Source: Pyxidicoccus sp. MSG2
Lineage (GTDB): Bacteria; Myxococcota; Myxococcia; Myxococcales; Myxococcaceae
Assembly (NCBI RefSeq): GCF_026626705.1
Contig: NZ_JAPNKC010000001.1
Span: forward strand, 9,752,001-9,816,000
Direction of reading: 5' to 3'
Length of the DNA: 64,000 nt
The notes under the pieces: model-generated
Told to the model about the DNA's origin: nothing
Seen by the model: only the letters and a program-made list of their open reading frames with translations
Database searches by the model: none
Part shown: one piece after another, positions 1 to 9,016 of the stretch
Layout: each line of letters begins with the position of its first letter
Numbering within the stretch: position 1 is the stretch's first letter
Made by a program: the position numbers and the translations under genes

Positions 1-2
1 TG

Positions 3-590
3 CACGCGACGAGCGAGACGCTGGGGTTGGAGTTGCCCGGCTTCCTCCTCGAGTTCCTCTGCGACACGACCCGCGCGGCGACGAACCTCATCATCTCTGG
101 GACACTCGAGAGGTACCCGCGCATCCGCTGGATTCTGGCGCACGCTGGCGGCTTCCTGCCCTACATCGCGTGGCGGCTGTCGCTCGCAAACTTCATGCCC
201 GAGCTGAGTGAGCGCGCGCCCGCGGGCATCCTCGACTCCATCCGTCGGTTCTACTTCGACACGGCGCTCTCCCCGTCGCCCTATGCGATGGCCGCGCTGG
301 AGCGGCTCGTCGACCCGACCCACATCCTGTTCGGCAGTGACTTCCCCTTCGCGCCCGAGCCCGTCACCGCGGCCCAGATGCATGAGCTGGGCAGGATGCC
401 CGGATGGGACGACACGATGCGCGACGGGGTCGCCCGCCGGCATGCGCTGGCACTGTTCCCCCGGCTCGCGGCGGTGGGTGAAAACGTCCCCGCTGCGCCC
501 GAGGCGCCTCGTGTCACACTCGGCATCCGCGCGAAGCGCGCCATGCTCAAACCCGTGGTCCGGGTGCTCAGCCGGCTGCGGGAGCGTTAG
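3..590 (+). CDS. Amidohydrolase family 2 protein, C-terminal part (5' truncated)
   Basis: The reading frame is open to the left edge of the window, so only about the last 195 residues are present and the true start is outside. The fragment resembles the C-terminal half of metal-dependent amidohydrolases of the aminocarboxymuconate-semialdehyde decarboxylase type (Amidohydro_2). It has RYPRIRWILAHAGG, where the His is a usual metal or active-site ligand, and later HILFGSDFPF, which carries the conserved Asp of the TIM-barrel metal site. The final 40 or so residues are basic and not conserved in the family as I know it. The substrate cannot be told from the fragment. The next gene starts about 110 bases downstream on the same strand and there is no obvious functional link. 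Confidence 0.8.
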   Translation, partial: HATSETLGLELPGFLLEFLCDTTRAATNLIISGTLERYPRIRWILAHAGGFLPYIAWRLSLANFMPELSERAPAGILDSIRRFYFDTALSPSPYAMAALERLVDPTHILFGSDFPFAPEPVTAAQMHELGRMPGWDDTMRDGVARRHALALFPRLAAVGENVPAAPEAPRVTLGIRAKRAMLKPVVRVLSRLRER

Positions 591-700
591 TCCACCACCC
601 GACGACGCGGTGGGAGCGGGCAGGCAGGCAGCGCTCCCCAGGTTGGGTGCTTCCAGTCCCGCTGCGCCAGCCCCACCTTCCTCGAAGGGGAGCGAGCGCC

Positions 701-2161
701 ATGGATTCGGAGGACCCATCCACCGAGCTGGGGGCTGCAAAGGTTCCGCTGGTATCCGCCGAGAGGCAGCAGAAGGTTCGCCGTACACCGCGAGGCAAGA
801 AGCCCTCGGTGCTGGCGCGGGGTGACTTCCGGAGTGTCGATGAGCGCATGGCCGCGGGCCGGGCCCTGCGCAAGCGCTGTCCCCGGAGTGTCCATGCCCT
901 GTGGAAGCCCTTCCGGGGGCGGGAGCCGCTGGAGCAGCTCCGCCTCTCCGATGCGACGCGGCTGCCGTGGCTCGTCCCCGTGCGCCACGAGCGCATGGCG
1001 GAGTCGAGCTTCGCCTTCCTCCGGGGCACGCCCTTCGTCATGGCGAGAGACCTGGCGCGCACACCGGTGAGCGGCCTGCGCAGTCAGCTCTGCGGAGACG
1101 CGCACCTGGCCAACTTCGGCCTCTTCGGCACGCCGGAGCGCCGCCTCATCTTCGACCTCAATGACTTCGACGAGACGCTGCCCGGCCCCTTCGAGTGGGA
1201 CGTGAAGCGACTGGCGGCGAGCTGCGTGGTGGCGGCGAGGCAGAACGGGCTCGGCGGTGGGAAGAAGGCGGCCCGGCACGCGGTGAGGGCCTACCGGCGG
1301 ATGATGCGCGAGCTCGCCCCGCAGGGGCTGCTGGAGGTCTGGTCCCGGGGCGTGGATGCGGAGCAGCTCATGCGCGACTGCTCCAGTCCGGATGGACTCG
1401 CGCAGCAGGCCGTGGAGAAGGCCCTGCGCCGCACCAGCGCCCACGCGGTGGAGAAGCTCACCGAGGAACGCGACGGTCAGCGGCACCTCGCGTACCAGCC
1501 TCCGCTGCTCTTCCCGCTCGCCTCGGTGAAGATGGGCATCTCCGCGGCGGAGCTGCGCCGACGGATGAAGCGACTGGCGCTGGGCTACCTGGCCTCGCTG
1601 GACGGCGCCATGAGGGACCTCTGCCTGCGGTACCAGCAGCGCGAGTGGGGCTTCAAGGTGGTGGGCGTGGGCAGCGTGGGGCTCCAGGCCTACGTGGTGC
1701 TGTGCGAGGGCAACGGCGGCAATGACCCGCTGGTGCTCCAGGTGAAGGAGGCACAGGCCTCCGTGCTGGAGCCCCACCTGGGCCCGAGCGGCTTCCGGAG
1801 CCACGGCGAGCGCGTGGTGGTGGGGCAGAAGCGGATGCAGGCCTTCTCGGACCTGTTCCTCGGGTGGACGGAGATAGAGGGGATGGGGACCTTCTACGTC
1901 CGGCAGCTGCGCGACATGAAGGGCTCGCTGGACGTGGAGAAGATGGAGCCGGACGTATTCCTCGAGTACGCGGAGTCCTGCGGCGCCACGCTGGCCCGTG
2001 CCCACGCGCGCACGGGAGATGCCGCCGCCATCGCCGGCTACCTGGGCAGCAGCACCTGTTTCGATGAAGCCGTGGCCGACTTCGCCTGCGCCTACGCGGA
2101 CCAGGTGGATGAGGACTACGGGCGCTTCATCGACACGCCGGAGACGGGGAAGTTGCACTGA
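701..2161 (+). CDS. DUF2252 family protein
   Basis: A 486-residue protein that matches the DUF2252 family by its kinase-like motifs: CGDAHLANFG around residues 131-140, DFDE near 155-158 and WDVKRL near 166-171. Members look distantly like aminoglycoside phosphotransferase/kinase-fold proteins, but no reaction is established to my knowledge. I chose the ATG at 701 because a GAAGGGG ribosome-binding site lies 10 bases upstream and the conserved region begins well inside; an in-frame start at 647 would add 18 unconserved residues. There is no signal peptide, so it is probably cytoplasmic. The N-terminal 40 residues are basic and low in conservation. Function is unknown. Confidence 0.85.
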   Translation: MDSEDPSTELGAAKVPLVSAERQQKVRRTPRGKKPSVLARGDFRSVDERMAAGRALRKRCPRSVHALWKPFRGREPLEQLRLSDATRLPWLVPVRHERMAESSFAFLRGTPFVMARDLARTPVSGLRSQLCGDAHLANFGLFGTPERRLIFDLNDFDETLPGPFEWDVKRLAASCVVAARQNGLGGGKKAARHAVRAYRRMMRELAPQGLLEVWSRGVDAEQLMRDCSSPDGLAQQAVEKALRRTSAHAVEKLTEERDGQRHLAYQPPLLFPLASVKMGISAAELRRRMKRLALGYLASLDGAMRDLCLRYQQREWGFKVVGVGSVGLQAYVVLCEGNGGNDPLVLQVKEAQASVLEPHLGPSGFRSHGERVVVGQKRMQAFSDLFLGWTEIEGMGTFYVRQLRDMKGSLDVEKMEPDVFLEYAESCGATLARAHARTGDAAAIAGYLGSSTCFDEAVADFACAYADQVDEDYGRFIDTPETGKLH

Positions 2162-2274
2162 CTCACCACTCCCGGGAGGTTGTCGCGACCTCCGCGCCCC
2201 ACCTGGTGGTTGTTCTTTCGCTCCGCCTGTGACGGGATTCCGGCGCACGTCGTAGCGCCCCTGGAGACCCGAAC

Positions 2275-3576
2275 ATGGCCGTGGCCCGCGCGCTGAGCCC
2301 CAACGAAGCGGAGTTCGAGTTCTACAACCGTCGGCTGAGCGGCGCGCTGCAGATGCAGCTCTGCCTGCGGATGAGCGGGCCCCTCTCGTTCGACATCGTC
2401 CAGCGCGCGCTGCGGTTGCTCCAGCAGGAGCACACGCTGCTCCAGGCCCGCATCGCCGGCCCCGAGGGTGGCCTGCACTACGAGGTGGACCCGGCCCTGC
2501 GCCTTCCCGCCCGACAGGTGCCCCGCACCGGGGCCGACCAGTGGCGCGAGGTGATTCGCGAGGAACTCAACGCGTCCCTGGACTCCTCCGAGGGGCTGAT
2601 GCGGGTCAGCTACGTTCCCGCCGGAGCGGGGACGGACCTGCACGACCTCGTCATCAAGTCGCACCACGGCATCATGGACGCGGCGGCGATGATGCGCGTC
2701 TACGGTCGGCTGATGGAGCTGTGCGGCGAGCTGGCCACGGGGAAGGAGCCCACGCCGATGGCGCCGCGTCCCGTCTCGCCGCCGACGACGGAGTTGCTGC
2801 CGCTCAAGGGGCTGTCGCTGGGCCTGAAGAAGGCCCGCTTCATGGCGTACATGCTGCGGACGATGATGACGAAGAAGCCTCGGCCGATGCCGATTGTCGA
2901 CTTCGCGCCCGTCGGCCAGCAGCAGTCCAGCTTCGAGCACCTGCGGGTGCCGGCGGACGTCCTCGCGCCCCTGGTGGAGCGGGCGCGCGAGGAGCGCAGC
3001 TCCATCACCGCTGCGCTCGCGGCGGCGATGCTGCTCACCATCCGCAAGGGCCTGCCGGGCGAGGGGCCCCTGAATCTCGCGTGGCTCTCACCGCTCAGCT
3101 ACCGGAACGCCATCAAGTCTGAGTTCGCCGACCCGTCGAACCTGGCCTTCGCCTTTGGCACGGGCATGTTCGTCAACAGCGTGGACGCGCGCAGCGGCAC
3201 GTTCTGGGACCTGGCCCGCGCGACGAAGGCCAACATCGAGGACGCGGTGAAGAGCCAGCTGCACTACACCACTCCGCACATGGCGAAGATGCGGCTGAGC
3301 TTCTTCGAGAAGGAGCAGCCGCCCGCCATGGTGCTGTCCTTCTCCAACATGGGCACCTTCCAGGTGGCGGACACCTTCGGTCCGCTGACGCTCCGGGAGG
3401 TGCAGTTCACCCCCGCCATCCGCGGCTACGGGCCGCTGTGGGTCGTGCACGCGTACACGTATCGCGAGGAGCTATACATCCACCTGGGCTTTGCCCAGCC
3501 CCTGCTGCGTCCCGAGGCAGCGCGCGCCTGGTTGGACTCCGTTGTCGGCTACCTGAAGGACTCGCTGGCAAGGTAG
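2275..3576 (+). CDS. Condensation-domain / acyltransferase family protein
   Basis: A stand-alone 433-residue protein of the condensation (CoA-dependent acyltransferase) superfamily. The catalytic motif is complete: HHGIMDA at residues 130-136, equivalent to HHxxxDG/A in NRPS condensation domains, PapA-type acyltransferases and WS/DGAT-like enzymes. The N-terminal stretch (LSPNEAEFEFYN, then paired amphipathic helices ending QQEHTLLQARI) also fits the fold. There is no carrier or adenylation domain attached, so an O- or N-acyl transfer to a small alcohol or amine is more likely than peptide elongation; this is inference. Nothing around it marks a biosynthetic cluster. It starts at ATG 2275, 113 bases after the DUF2252 gene. 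Confidence 0.8.
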   Translation: MAVARALSPNEAEFEFYNRRLSGALQMQLCLRMSGPLSFDIVQRALRLLQQEHTLLQARIAGPEGGLHYEVDPALRLPARQVPRTGADQWREVIREELNASLDSSEGLMRVSYVPAGAGTDLHDLVIKSHHGIMDAAAMMRVYGRLMELCGELATGKEPTPMAPRPVSPPTTELLPLKGLSLGLKKARFMAYMLRTMMTKKPRPMPIVDFAPVGQQQSSFEHLRVPADVLAPLVERAREERSSITAALAAAMLLTIRKGLPGEGPLNLAWLSPLSYRNAIKSEFADPSNLAFAFGTGMFVNSVDARSGTFWDLARATKANIEDAVKSQLHYTTPHMAKMRLSFFEKEQPPAMVLSFSNMGTFQVADTFGPLTLREVQFTPAIRGYGPLWVVHAYTYREELYIHLGFAQPLLRPEAARAWLDSVVGYLKDSLAR

Positions 3577-3710
3577 TCGACCACCCACCGGGGCGGGGCG
3601 CGGCGGGATTGGCCTTCATCCCTGGGCCTGCGTGAATACCTTGTGGATCGAGACGCGGACCGGACGATGCGGGGGCATCGGAGCACCGCGGCTCGAGGAC
3701 ACACAGCCCC

Positions 3711-4103
3711 ATGCTCCGTGTGAAGACGTACATCGCACAGTCAGGCATCCATGGGGTCGGTCTGTTCGCGGGTGCTCCCATCGCCGGGGGCACTGTCATC
3801 TGGGGGTTCGACCCGCCGGTGGACCAGCGCTTCACGCCGGACGACGTGAAGCAGATGCCGCCGATGATGAAGACCTTCCTGTCCCGCTACGCGTACAGCG
3901 ACCGGGGCACGCTGGTGCTGTGCGGTGACCACGCGCGCTTCATGAACCACTCGCCCCAGCCGAACTGTGGCAATGACCCGACCCGCCAGTACACGCTGGC
4001 GCTCCGGGACATCGCCCAGGGCGAGGAACTGACCGACAACTACGTCACCATGGAGGACAGCTGGGAGCCGTTCGCCGGCATCATCGAGCCCGAGCGGATG
4101 TGA
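3711..4103 (+). CDS. Small SET-domain protein
   Basis: A 130-residue protein that is essentially a bare SET domain. It shows the N-terminal GIHGVGLFAGAPI segment (residues 12-24, matching G.G.fA...I..G), the cofactor-binding knot FMNHSPQPNC (residues 77-86, NHS being the typical SAM-contacting triplet) and EELTDNY (residues 105-111, whose Tyr corresponds to the catalytic Tyr). Eukaryotic SET proteins methylate histone lysines. Small bacterial SET proteins are known, but their substrates are mostly undefined; a ribosomal or DNA-associated protein lysine is a reasonable guess and no more. It lies alone between an acyltransferase and a convergent operon and shares a hairpin at its 3' end with that operon. 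Confidence 0.82.
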   Translation: MLRVKTYIAQSGIHGVGLFAGAPIAGGTVIWGFDPPVDQRFTPDDVKQMPPMMKTFLSRYAYSDRGTLVLCGDHARFMNHSPQPNCGNDPTRQYTLALRDIAQGEELTDNYVTMEDSWEPFAGIIEPERM

Positions 4104-4108
4104 GCTTC

Positions 4109-4132
4109 GGGCGCGTGCGGCCTCACGCGCCC
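4109..4132. terminator. Hairpin between convergent genes
   Basis: A perfect 9-bp stem, GGGCGCGTG (4109-4117) pairing with CACGCGCCC (4124-4132) around a 6-base loop, fills the 42-base gap between the SET gene and the end of the DUF4340 gene. It could act as a bidirectional terminator, although neither side has a run of T. Confidence 0.45.
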
Positions 4133-4145
4133 CTTCGCGTGACGC

Positions 4146-5660
4146 TCAAGGCGTAGGCGAGACCGTCGCGTCGGGCCCGCCGTCAGCGGGGGAGGGCGGG
4201 GCCTCCAGCAAGTCCTCCGGCTTCGTGGGCAACTCCACCCACGTCGCGGACACCTCCAGCACGTCCGGCCCGGAGCCTCGCGCATACACCGTGCCGGGCT
4301 TGTCCTTCACCTCGTTGCCCAGCCACAGCCGCGCCAGTTCCTTCCCGTCCGCGCCCTGGAGCACCGCGCCCCTCGACGCGTCGGAGATGCCGAACTTGGC
4401 CCAGCTCTTCGGCTTCGCCTCGCTGAAGGCCGACGCCTTGAAGGTGTCCAGCGAGCCCAGCACCGACGCCACCTTGAAGTGCTGCGCCTTGCCCTTCTTC
4501 GGAGACTCCACCTCCCACACCCCGGCGCCACCGTCCGCGCCCGTCACGCGCGCCACTGCAATCGGCTCCGCGCCACCGCCCGGGTGGAAGACCAGGCGCT
4601 TCACGTCCTCGCGGCGGAAGGCGAGCACCCGCTTGTCCTTCAACTCCGGCACGCCCATGTCCAGCACGGCCAGCGCGCTCTCCGGCACCTCGCCCAGCAG
4701 CGCCTGCGGGCCCTGCTCGCGCAGCGCGTACACCTTCGTCTCCCCACCCTCCGTCACCTGGGACAGGCGCAGGCGCACCGGCTCACCCGTGGCCGGCGTG
4801 AAGCGCGCGTCCACCACCGGCGCCTCCAGGCCCAGCTTCTGGCGCGCCTCCGCCGAGTCCACCGGGAAGGACAGCGCCCGCTGCTCCTTCAGCGCCGTCA
4901 GCAGGTCCGCCACCTTCACCTCGTCCGCGCGCTCCGCCACCGGCTTCACCAGCCGCCACCCCGTCCCGCCCGTGTCGCGCGCCAGCAGGTACGCGTTCGC
5001 CTTCGCCTTCACCTCGATGCTCTGGAGCGAGGGCTCCTCCAGCGGCCCGAGGAACTCCTTCGAGCGCAGCGCGAAGCTGTCCCTGTCCAGCGACCAGCGC
5101 ACCGCACCCGGCGCGGCATACACCTTCGGGTCTCCCTCGCGGCGCACGTAGACGGAGCCGTCGAAGGTGTTCTCGATGCCACCGTGCAGCGTCACGGTGC
5201 GCTCCTGCGCCGGGCTGCCCATGGACGCCGTCGCCGTCACGGAGAAGACGGGCGTCTTCAGCCCGTACTTCTCCAGGTCCGCGTCGGTGGGCGCCTCGTC
5301 CACGGTGGCGGTGAACTTCGACGAGGCCAGCGTGCTCGTCATCGCCTCCACCGCCGCCATCTCCGCGCGGGCGGACACGGGGGACGTGACTCGCCACGTG
5401 CCGTCCTTCTCGCGCACCAACTCAGTGGTGCCGCTGCTCGCCTTCACCGTGAGCTTCGTGAAGACGGGCGCGGGGGAAGCCCCGCCGGCCTCTCCCTTCG
5501 CGCCGGCCTCTTGGGCGGCGAAGAGCTGCTCTGACACTTCCTTGCGCTCGGCCTCGCGCGCGTCGGGCTCCTTCACGCCGTACCACGCGTAGAGGCCCAG
5601 GCCCGCCGCGGCGGCGGTGAGGGCGAGCAGCGTCACCAGGTTCTTCTGTGTCTGCCTCAC
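4146..5660 (-). CDS. DUF4340 domain protein (ABC exporter accessory)
   Basis: A 504-residue protein with one N-terminal membrane segment (residues about 7-27, LVTLLALTAAAAGLGLYAWYG) followed by a long extracytoplasmic region that carries two or more DUF4340-type repeats, recognisable by alternating FTKLTV, WRVTSPV and KYGLKTPVF-like stretches. DUF4340 proteins are usually encoded directly after GldF/GldG-type ABC transporter genes, as here: the start codon overlaps the stop of the preceding GldG-type gene by 4 bases (ATGA), showing translational coupling. It is probably an extracytoplasmic partner of that exporter. The cargo is unknown. The C-terminal tail is Pro/Ala-rich and looks disordered. 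Confidence 0.85.
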   Translation of the reverse strand: MRQTQKNLVTLLALTAAAAGLGLYAWYGVKEPDAREAERKEVSEQLFAAQEAGAKGEAGGASPAPVFTKLTVKASSGTTELVREKDGTWRVTSPVSARAEMAAVEAMTSTLASSKFTATVDEAPTDADLEKYGLKTPVFSVTATASMGSPAQERTVTLHGGIENTFDGSVYVRREGDPKVYAAPGAVRWSLDRDSFALRSKEFLGPLEEPSLQSIEVKAKANAYLLARDTGGTGWRLVKPVAERADEVKVADLLTALKEQRALSFPVDSAEARQKLGLEAPVVDARFTPATGEPVRLRLSQVTEGGETKVYALREQGPQALLGEVPESALAVLDMGVPELKDKRVLAFRREDVKRLVFHPGGGAEPIAVARVTGADGGAGVWEVESPKKGKAQHFKVASVLGSLDTFKASAFSEAKPKSWAKFGISDASRGAVLQGADGKELARLWLGNEVKDKPGTVYARGSGPDVLEVSATWVELPTKPEDLLEAPPSPADGGPDATVSPTP

Positions 5661-7228
5661 TTGTTGCGCCTCGAGAGCCAGATGGCCAGCCCCATGCCCA
5701 GGAGCGACAGGGGCAGCAGGTCCGTGGAGACGAATCGGATGCCGTCCATCGACGCCTCGTCCAGCTCCAGCGTGGACACTTCGCGGTCCGGCGGGCGGAT
5801 GGTGATGCGCTGAATCTGGTTGGACGCCCAGCCCAGTGCGTTCATCACCAGGTTGCGGTTGGGCTCGTGCCCCCAGTTCGGGTCCAGGAGGAGCTCCGAG
5901 TCACCCACCACCACCAGCCGCGCCTGGTCGAAGCGCTTGTCCTGCGCGTCCTTCGTGTCGCGCGTGGCGGCCACCGCCAGCGTGAGCTGGCCCGTCTTCT
6001 CGCCGTCGGAGGGCATGGCGTTCTCCTCCGGCTTCGTCTCCACCCAGCCGTACTGAGAGGTGAGCACCAGCGGATCCACCTTCACGCCCGGGACCAGTCC
6101 GAAGCGCAGCGCGGACAGGCTGCGCGGGGTGGGGAACTCGATGTTCAGCCCGCGCGCCTTCAGCGGCTTGACGATGTCGTGCTCGCTGTAGAAGGCCGAC
6201 AGCACCACGTACGGGTTGCCGCTGTTGTACTGCGCGTCCGCGGCGACGCCGTCATCCACCTGCACGCCGTACTCGGCCAGCAGCGCGTCCAGGCCGTCCT
6301 GCAGCCCCGCGTCCGCGAAGTAGAGCAGCCGCCCGCCGGTGGCGAGGTACTTCTGGAGCGCTTCCATCTCCGGCTTCGCGTACGGCGTGCGCGCCCCCGC
6401 GATGATGAGCACCGCGGCGTCCCTCGGCACCTCCGTCTTCCCCAAGAGGTTGAGCGCCTCCGGGGTGTAGCCCTCCTGCCGGAGTTGCCGCGTCAGCTCG
6501 GACAGGCTGGCGCCCGGGTCCGTGGACGGCGCCTGCTCCTTCACCAGCGGCCACTCGCCGTGGCCGGTGACGAGGTAGACCTTCTGCGTCCCCACTGCGG
6601 CCAGCTTGATGAGGGCGTTGGTCAGCTCCTGCTCGGACAGGGTGTTGAGCGTGGTGTGCGACTCGTTGGCACCCTCGCCGCGCACCAGCACCACCGTCGT
6701 CTGGCCCTCCTTGAGCTGGTACTTCGCGGCCAGGTCCGGGCTGCGGCGCGGGTCCTTGAAGGCGTACTCGAACTTCTCCGGCGCCTGCGCGTGGTAGCGC
6801 TGGAACAGCTCGTCGAGCAGGCCGTAGTTCGGGTGCGAGGGCGGGATGAAGCCGAGCGCCCGCACCTTGTCCGGCAGTCCGGCCAGGGTGGCCGTCGTCT
6901 GCGGCGCCAGCGTGTAGATCTTCTCCTTCGTCAAATCCCAGGTCTGGTTCTTCTTGTGGGCGATGTAGTTCACCGCGACCAGGCCGGCCAACGCCACCAG
7001 CGCGGTGAGCACCGTGGTGGCGAAGAAGAAGCTCGACTTGCGCGAGGCGAACTGGCCGAACTGCTGGAAGTTGGTGGCGGTGTACGCGCCAAGCAGCAAC
7101 AGCCCGAGGCCCGCCTTCACGCCGGCGGCCAGGAGGCTGCCCGAGGTGACGAACAGCGTGAAGGGGCTCGACAGCAGGAGCAGGAGTCCGAAGGCCCCCA
7201 TCACCTTTCCGACGTGGGTCGCTTTCAT
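5657..7228 (-). CDS. GldG-family ABC transporter auxiliary protein
   Basis: A 523-residue membrane protein of the Gldg/ABC_transp_aux family. Two to three hydrophobic segments occupy the first 115 residues, the last being FFFATTVLTALVALAGLVAV, then comes a large extracytoplasmic domain beginning near KIYTLAPQT, and a final membrane segment with a positive tail (LLGMGLAIWLSRRNK). In Flavobacterium, GldG works with GldF and GldA in gliding, but the same trio is widespread in non-gliding bacteria as an exporter of unknown cargo. It is separated from the upstream permease gene by only 6 bases and overlaps the downstream DUF4340 gene. A direct role in myxobacterial gliding is not supported by anything visible here. 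Confidence 0.88.
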   Translation of the reverse strand: MKATHVGKVMGAFGLLLLLSSPFTLFVTSGSLLAAGVKAGLGLLLLGAYTATNFQQFGQFASRKSSFFFATTVLTALVALAGLVAVNYIAHKKNQTWDLTKEKIYTLAPQTTATLAGLPDKVRALGFIPPSHPNYGLLDELFQRYHAQAPEKFEYAFKDPRRSPDLAAKYQLKEGQTTVVLVRGEGANESHTTLNTLSEQELTNALIKLAAVGTQKVYLVTGHGEWPLVKEQAPSTDPGASLSELTRQLRQEGYTPEALNLLGKTEVPRDAAVLIIAGARTPYAKPEMEALQKYLATGGRLLYFADAGLQDGLDALLAEYGVQVDDGVAADAQYNSGNPYVVLSAFYSEHDIVKPLKARGLNIEFPTPRSLSALRFGLVPGVKVDPLVLTSQYGWVETKPEENAMPSDGEKTGQLTLAVAATRDTKDAQDKRFDQARLVVVGDSELLLDPNWGHEPNRNLVMNALGWASNQIQRITIRPPDREVSTLELDEASMDGIRFVSTDLLPLSLLGMGLAIWLSRRNK

Positions 7229-7234
7229 GGCGGT

Positions 7235-8038
7235 TCAGGCCCAGCGCTGCGCTTCCACCGTGCGGTGGGTGAGCAGCAGAGAGAAGACGATGACCGAGGC
7301 GAAGAACACGAGCGACTGCACGTCCATCACCCCCTTGAGCATGTTCTGGAGCTGCGCGTCGAAGGACAGGTACGTCAGCACCGAGCGCAGCGGCTCGTCC
7401 ACCGACTGGGCCACGCCGGACAGCAGCATCCACGGCAGCAGCACCGTGAAGGTGAGGAAGGCCGCCAGCATCTGGCTCTCCGTCAGCGCGGAGATGAACA
7501 GCCCCACCGCCATGCAGGTGGCGCCCCACACCAGCAGCCCGCCGTAGCCCAGCAGCACCGTGGACCACTCCAGCGCGGTGCCGGACTCCGCCTTGCCGAA
7601 CGCGGACAGCAGCAGCGGGAAGACGATGGTGAGCCCCAGCGTGGCGGAGATGACGCCCAGGCCGCCGAGGTACTTGCCCACCACGATTTCGATGGGCCGC
7701 ACCGGCGCCGTCATCAGCAATTCGAAGGTTTTATTGCGCTTCTCCTCGGCGAACAGCCGCATGGAGAGGAAGGGCGCCACGAAGAGGGTGATGATGAGGA
7801 CGGTGCCCCACAACTGCACCACCACGCCGTCGGTGAGGTTGCGGTAGACGCCGAAGTCCGGGGGCATCTGCTCCCAGCTCATCAGCCGCGCCATGTCCTG
7901 CACCTGCTTGAACTTCTGCAGCAGGTCCACGAAGAAGAACGAAGAGAGCGCCACCATCGCCGTGAAGACCGCGTAGGCCCACGGCGTCGTGAAGTAGATG
8001 GACAGCTCCTTGCGGGCAATCGCCAGGGCGGTGCGCAT
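7235..8038 (-). CDS. ABC transporter permease, ABC-2/GldF type
   Basis: A 267-residue integral membrane protein with about six hydrophobic segments. It opens with MRTALAIARKELSIYFTTP, the usual ABC-2/GldF N-terminus (a cytoplasmic amphipathic helix before the first membrane segment), and has the loop EEKRNKTFELLMTAPV that is characteristic of this permease class (E.r..gT.E.L...P). It forms the membrane channel for the ATPase encoded just upstream, with the GldG-type and DUF4340 proteins as accessory subunits. The gene lies 28 bases after the ATPase gene, in the same operon. Confidence 0.9.
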   Translation of the reverse strand: MRTALAIARKELSIYFTTPWAYAVFTAMVALSSFFFVDLLQKFKQVQDMARLMSWEQMPPDFGVYRNLTDGVVVQLWGTVLIITLFVAPFLSMRLFAEEKRNKTFELLMTAPVRPIEIVVGKYLGGLGVISATLGLTIVFPLLLSAFGKAESGTALEWSTVLLGYGGLLVWGATCMAVGLFISALTESQMLAAFLTFTVLLPWMLLSGVAQSVDEPLRSVLTYLSFDAQLQNMLKGVMDVQSLVFFASVIVFSLLLTHRTVEAQRWA

Positions 8039-8066
8039 GGGTGATTTCCTTGAAGGCGGGCGCCGC

Positions 8067-8807
8067 TCAGGCGGCGGTCAGCTTGATGAAGACTTCTTCC
8101 AGCGACGCGCTGTCCGCCTGGCCGTGGAGGCTGGCCAGCTTGCGAATCTCGTCGTAGGCGACAATCTTCCCCTGGTTGATGATGAGGGCCTTCTCGCACG
8201 TCATCGTCACCTCCGGGAGGATGTGCGTGGAGAGGATGACGGTGTGCTTGCCGGCCAGCCCCTTGATGAGGGCACGGACCTCGGCGCGCTGCGCGGGGTC
8301 CAGTCCCTCGGTGGGCTCGTCGAGGATGAGCACCGGCGGCGAGCCGAGCAGCGCCTGGGCGATTCCGACGCGCTGCTTGTATCCCTTGGAGAGGTTCTGG
8401 ATGACGCGGTCCAGGACGTGCATCACGCCGGTGAGGCCGGCCACCCGCTCCACCTCCACCTTGAGGCCGCGCCCGGGCAGCCCCTTCAGGGACGCCACGA
8501 ACTTGAGGTACCCGCGCACCGTCATCTCCGGGTAGAGCGGCGGCGTCTCCGGCAGGTAGCCGATGCGCCGCTTCACCTCCAGGGGCTGCTCGAAGACGTC
8601 GAAGCCTCCCACCCGGGCGGTGCCCGCCGACGGCGGCAGGAAGCCGGTGAGAATCTTCATGGTGGTGGACTTGCCGGCGCCGTTGGGGCCGAGGAAGCCG
8701 AGAATCTCACCCTCTTCGACACTGAAGGTGAGGTCCTCCACCGCCACCCGGTCGCGGTAGCGCTTGGTGAGGTGCTGCACCTCGATCATCGGCATGGGAA
8801 GGCTCAC
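8067..8807 (-). CDS. ABC transporter ATP-binding protein, GldA/CcmA type
   Basis: A 246-residue ABC ATPase. Walker A is GPNGAGKST (residues 40-48), the signature loop is LSKGYKQRVGIAQAL, and Walker B with the catalytic Glu is LILDEPTEGLDP, followed by a switch His in STHILPEV. It energises the adjacent GldF-type permease. The start could be the ATG at 8807 or the one at 8789 that begins MIEVQHLTKRY; the second fits family alignments slightly better, and the difference is six residues. It is the first gene of a four-gene minus-strand operon and has a good promoter at 8880-8907. Confidence 0.92.
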   Translation of the reverse strand: MSLPMPMIEVQHLTKRYRDRVAVEDLTFSVEEGEILGFLGPNGAGKSTTMKILTGFLPPSAGTARVGGFDVFEQPLEVKRRIGYLPETPPLYPEMTVRGYLKFVASLKGLPGRGLKVEVERVAGLTGVMHVLDRVIQNLSKGYKQRVGIAQALLGSPPVLILDEPTEGLDPAQRAEVRALIKGLAGKHTVILSTHILPEVTMTCEKALIINQGKIVAYDEIRKLASLHGQADSASLEEVFIKLTAA

Positions 8808-8879
8808 GTGAAGAGGCGATCCACCCAGGGCCGCGGGCCGTTGAGCGGATTCGCCTGACGGTCTCGCAAAAGGCGCGCG

Positions 8880-8907
8880 AATATAAAAGCCGACTTTCGC
8901 CCGTCAA
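8880..8907 (-). promoter_or_regulatory. Sigma-70-type promoter of the ABC exporter operon
   Basis: On the minus strand, TTGACG (complement of 8902-8907) and TATATT (complement of 8880-8885) are 16 bases apart, close to the housekeeping consensus. Transcription would begin near 8873, giving a leader of about 65 bases before the ATPase start codon. The AT-rich patch stands out in otherwise GC-rich DNA. Confidence 0.6.
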
Positions 8908-9016
8908 GGCGAGTTCCCGTACTCTGGGAGCGGGCTTGCCCTGCTGGCCGGACTCCTGCATCAGGGGTCTCCGGTGCGGTTTTCCGGACACGCCGAACAG
9001 GGGTAGTGAGGCGTCT

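Noticed and set aside
5648..8044. Plus-strand open frame of about 800 codons across the ABC exporter operon
   Set aside because: Low-complexity Arg/Gln/His/Leu translation opposite three well-defined minus-strand genes; a shadow frame.
4146..8807. GldA/GldF/GldG homologues as part of the gliding machinery
   Set aside because: The trio is named from Flavobacterium gliding, which uses different machinery, and is widespread in non-gliders with a DUF4340 partner. It is over 12 kb from the glt genes and separately transcribed.
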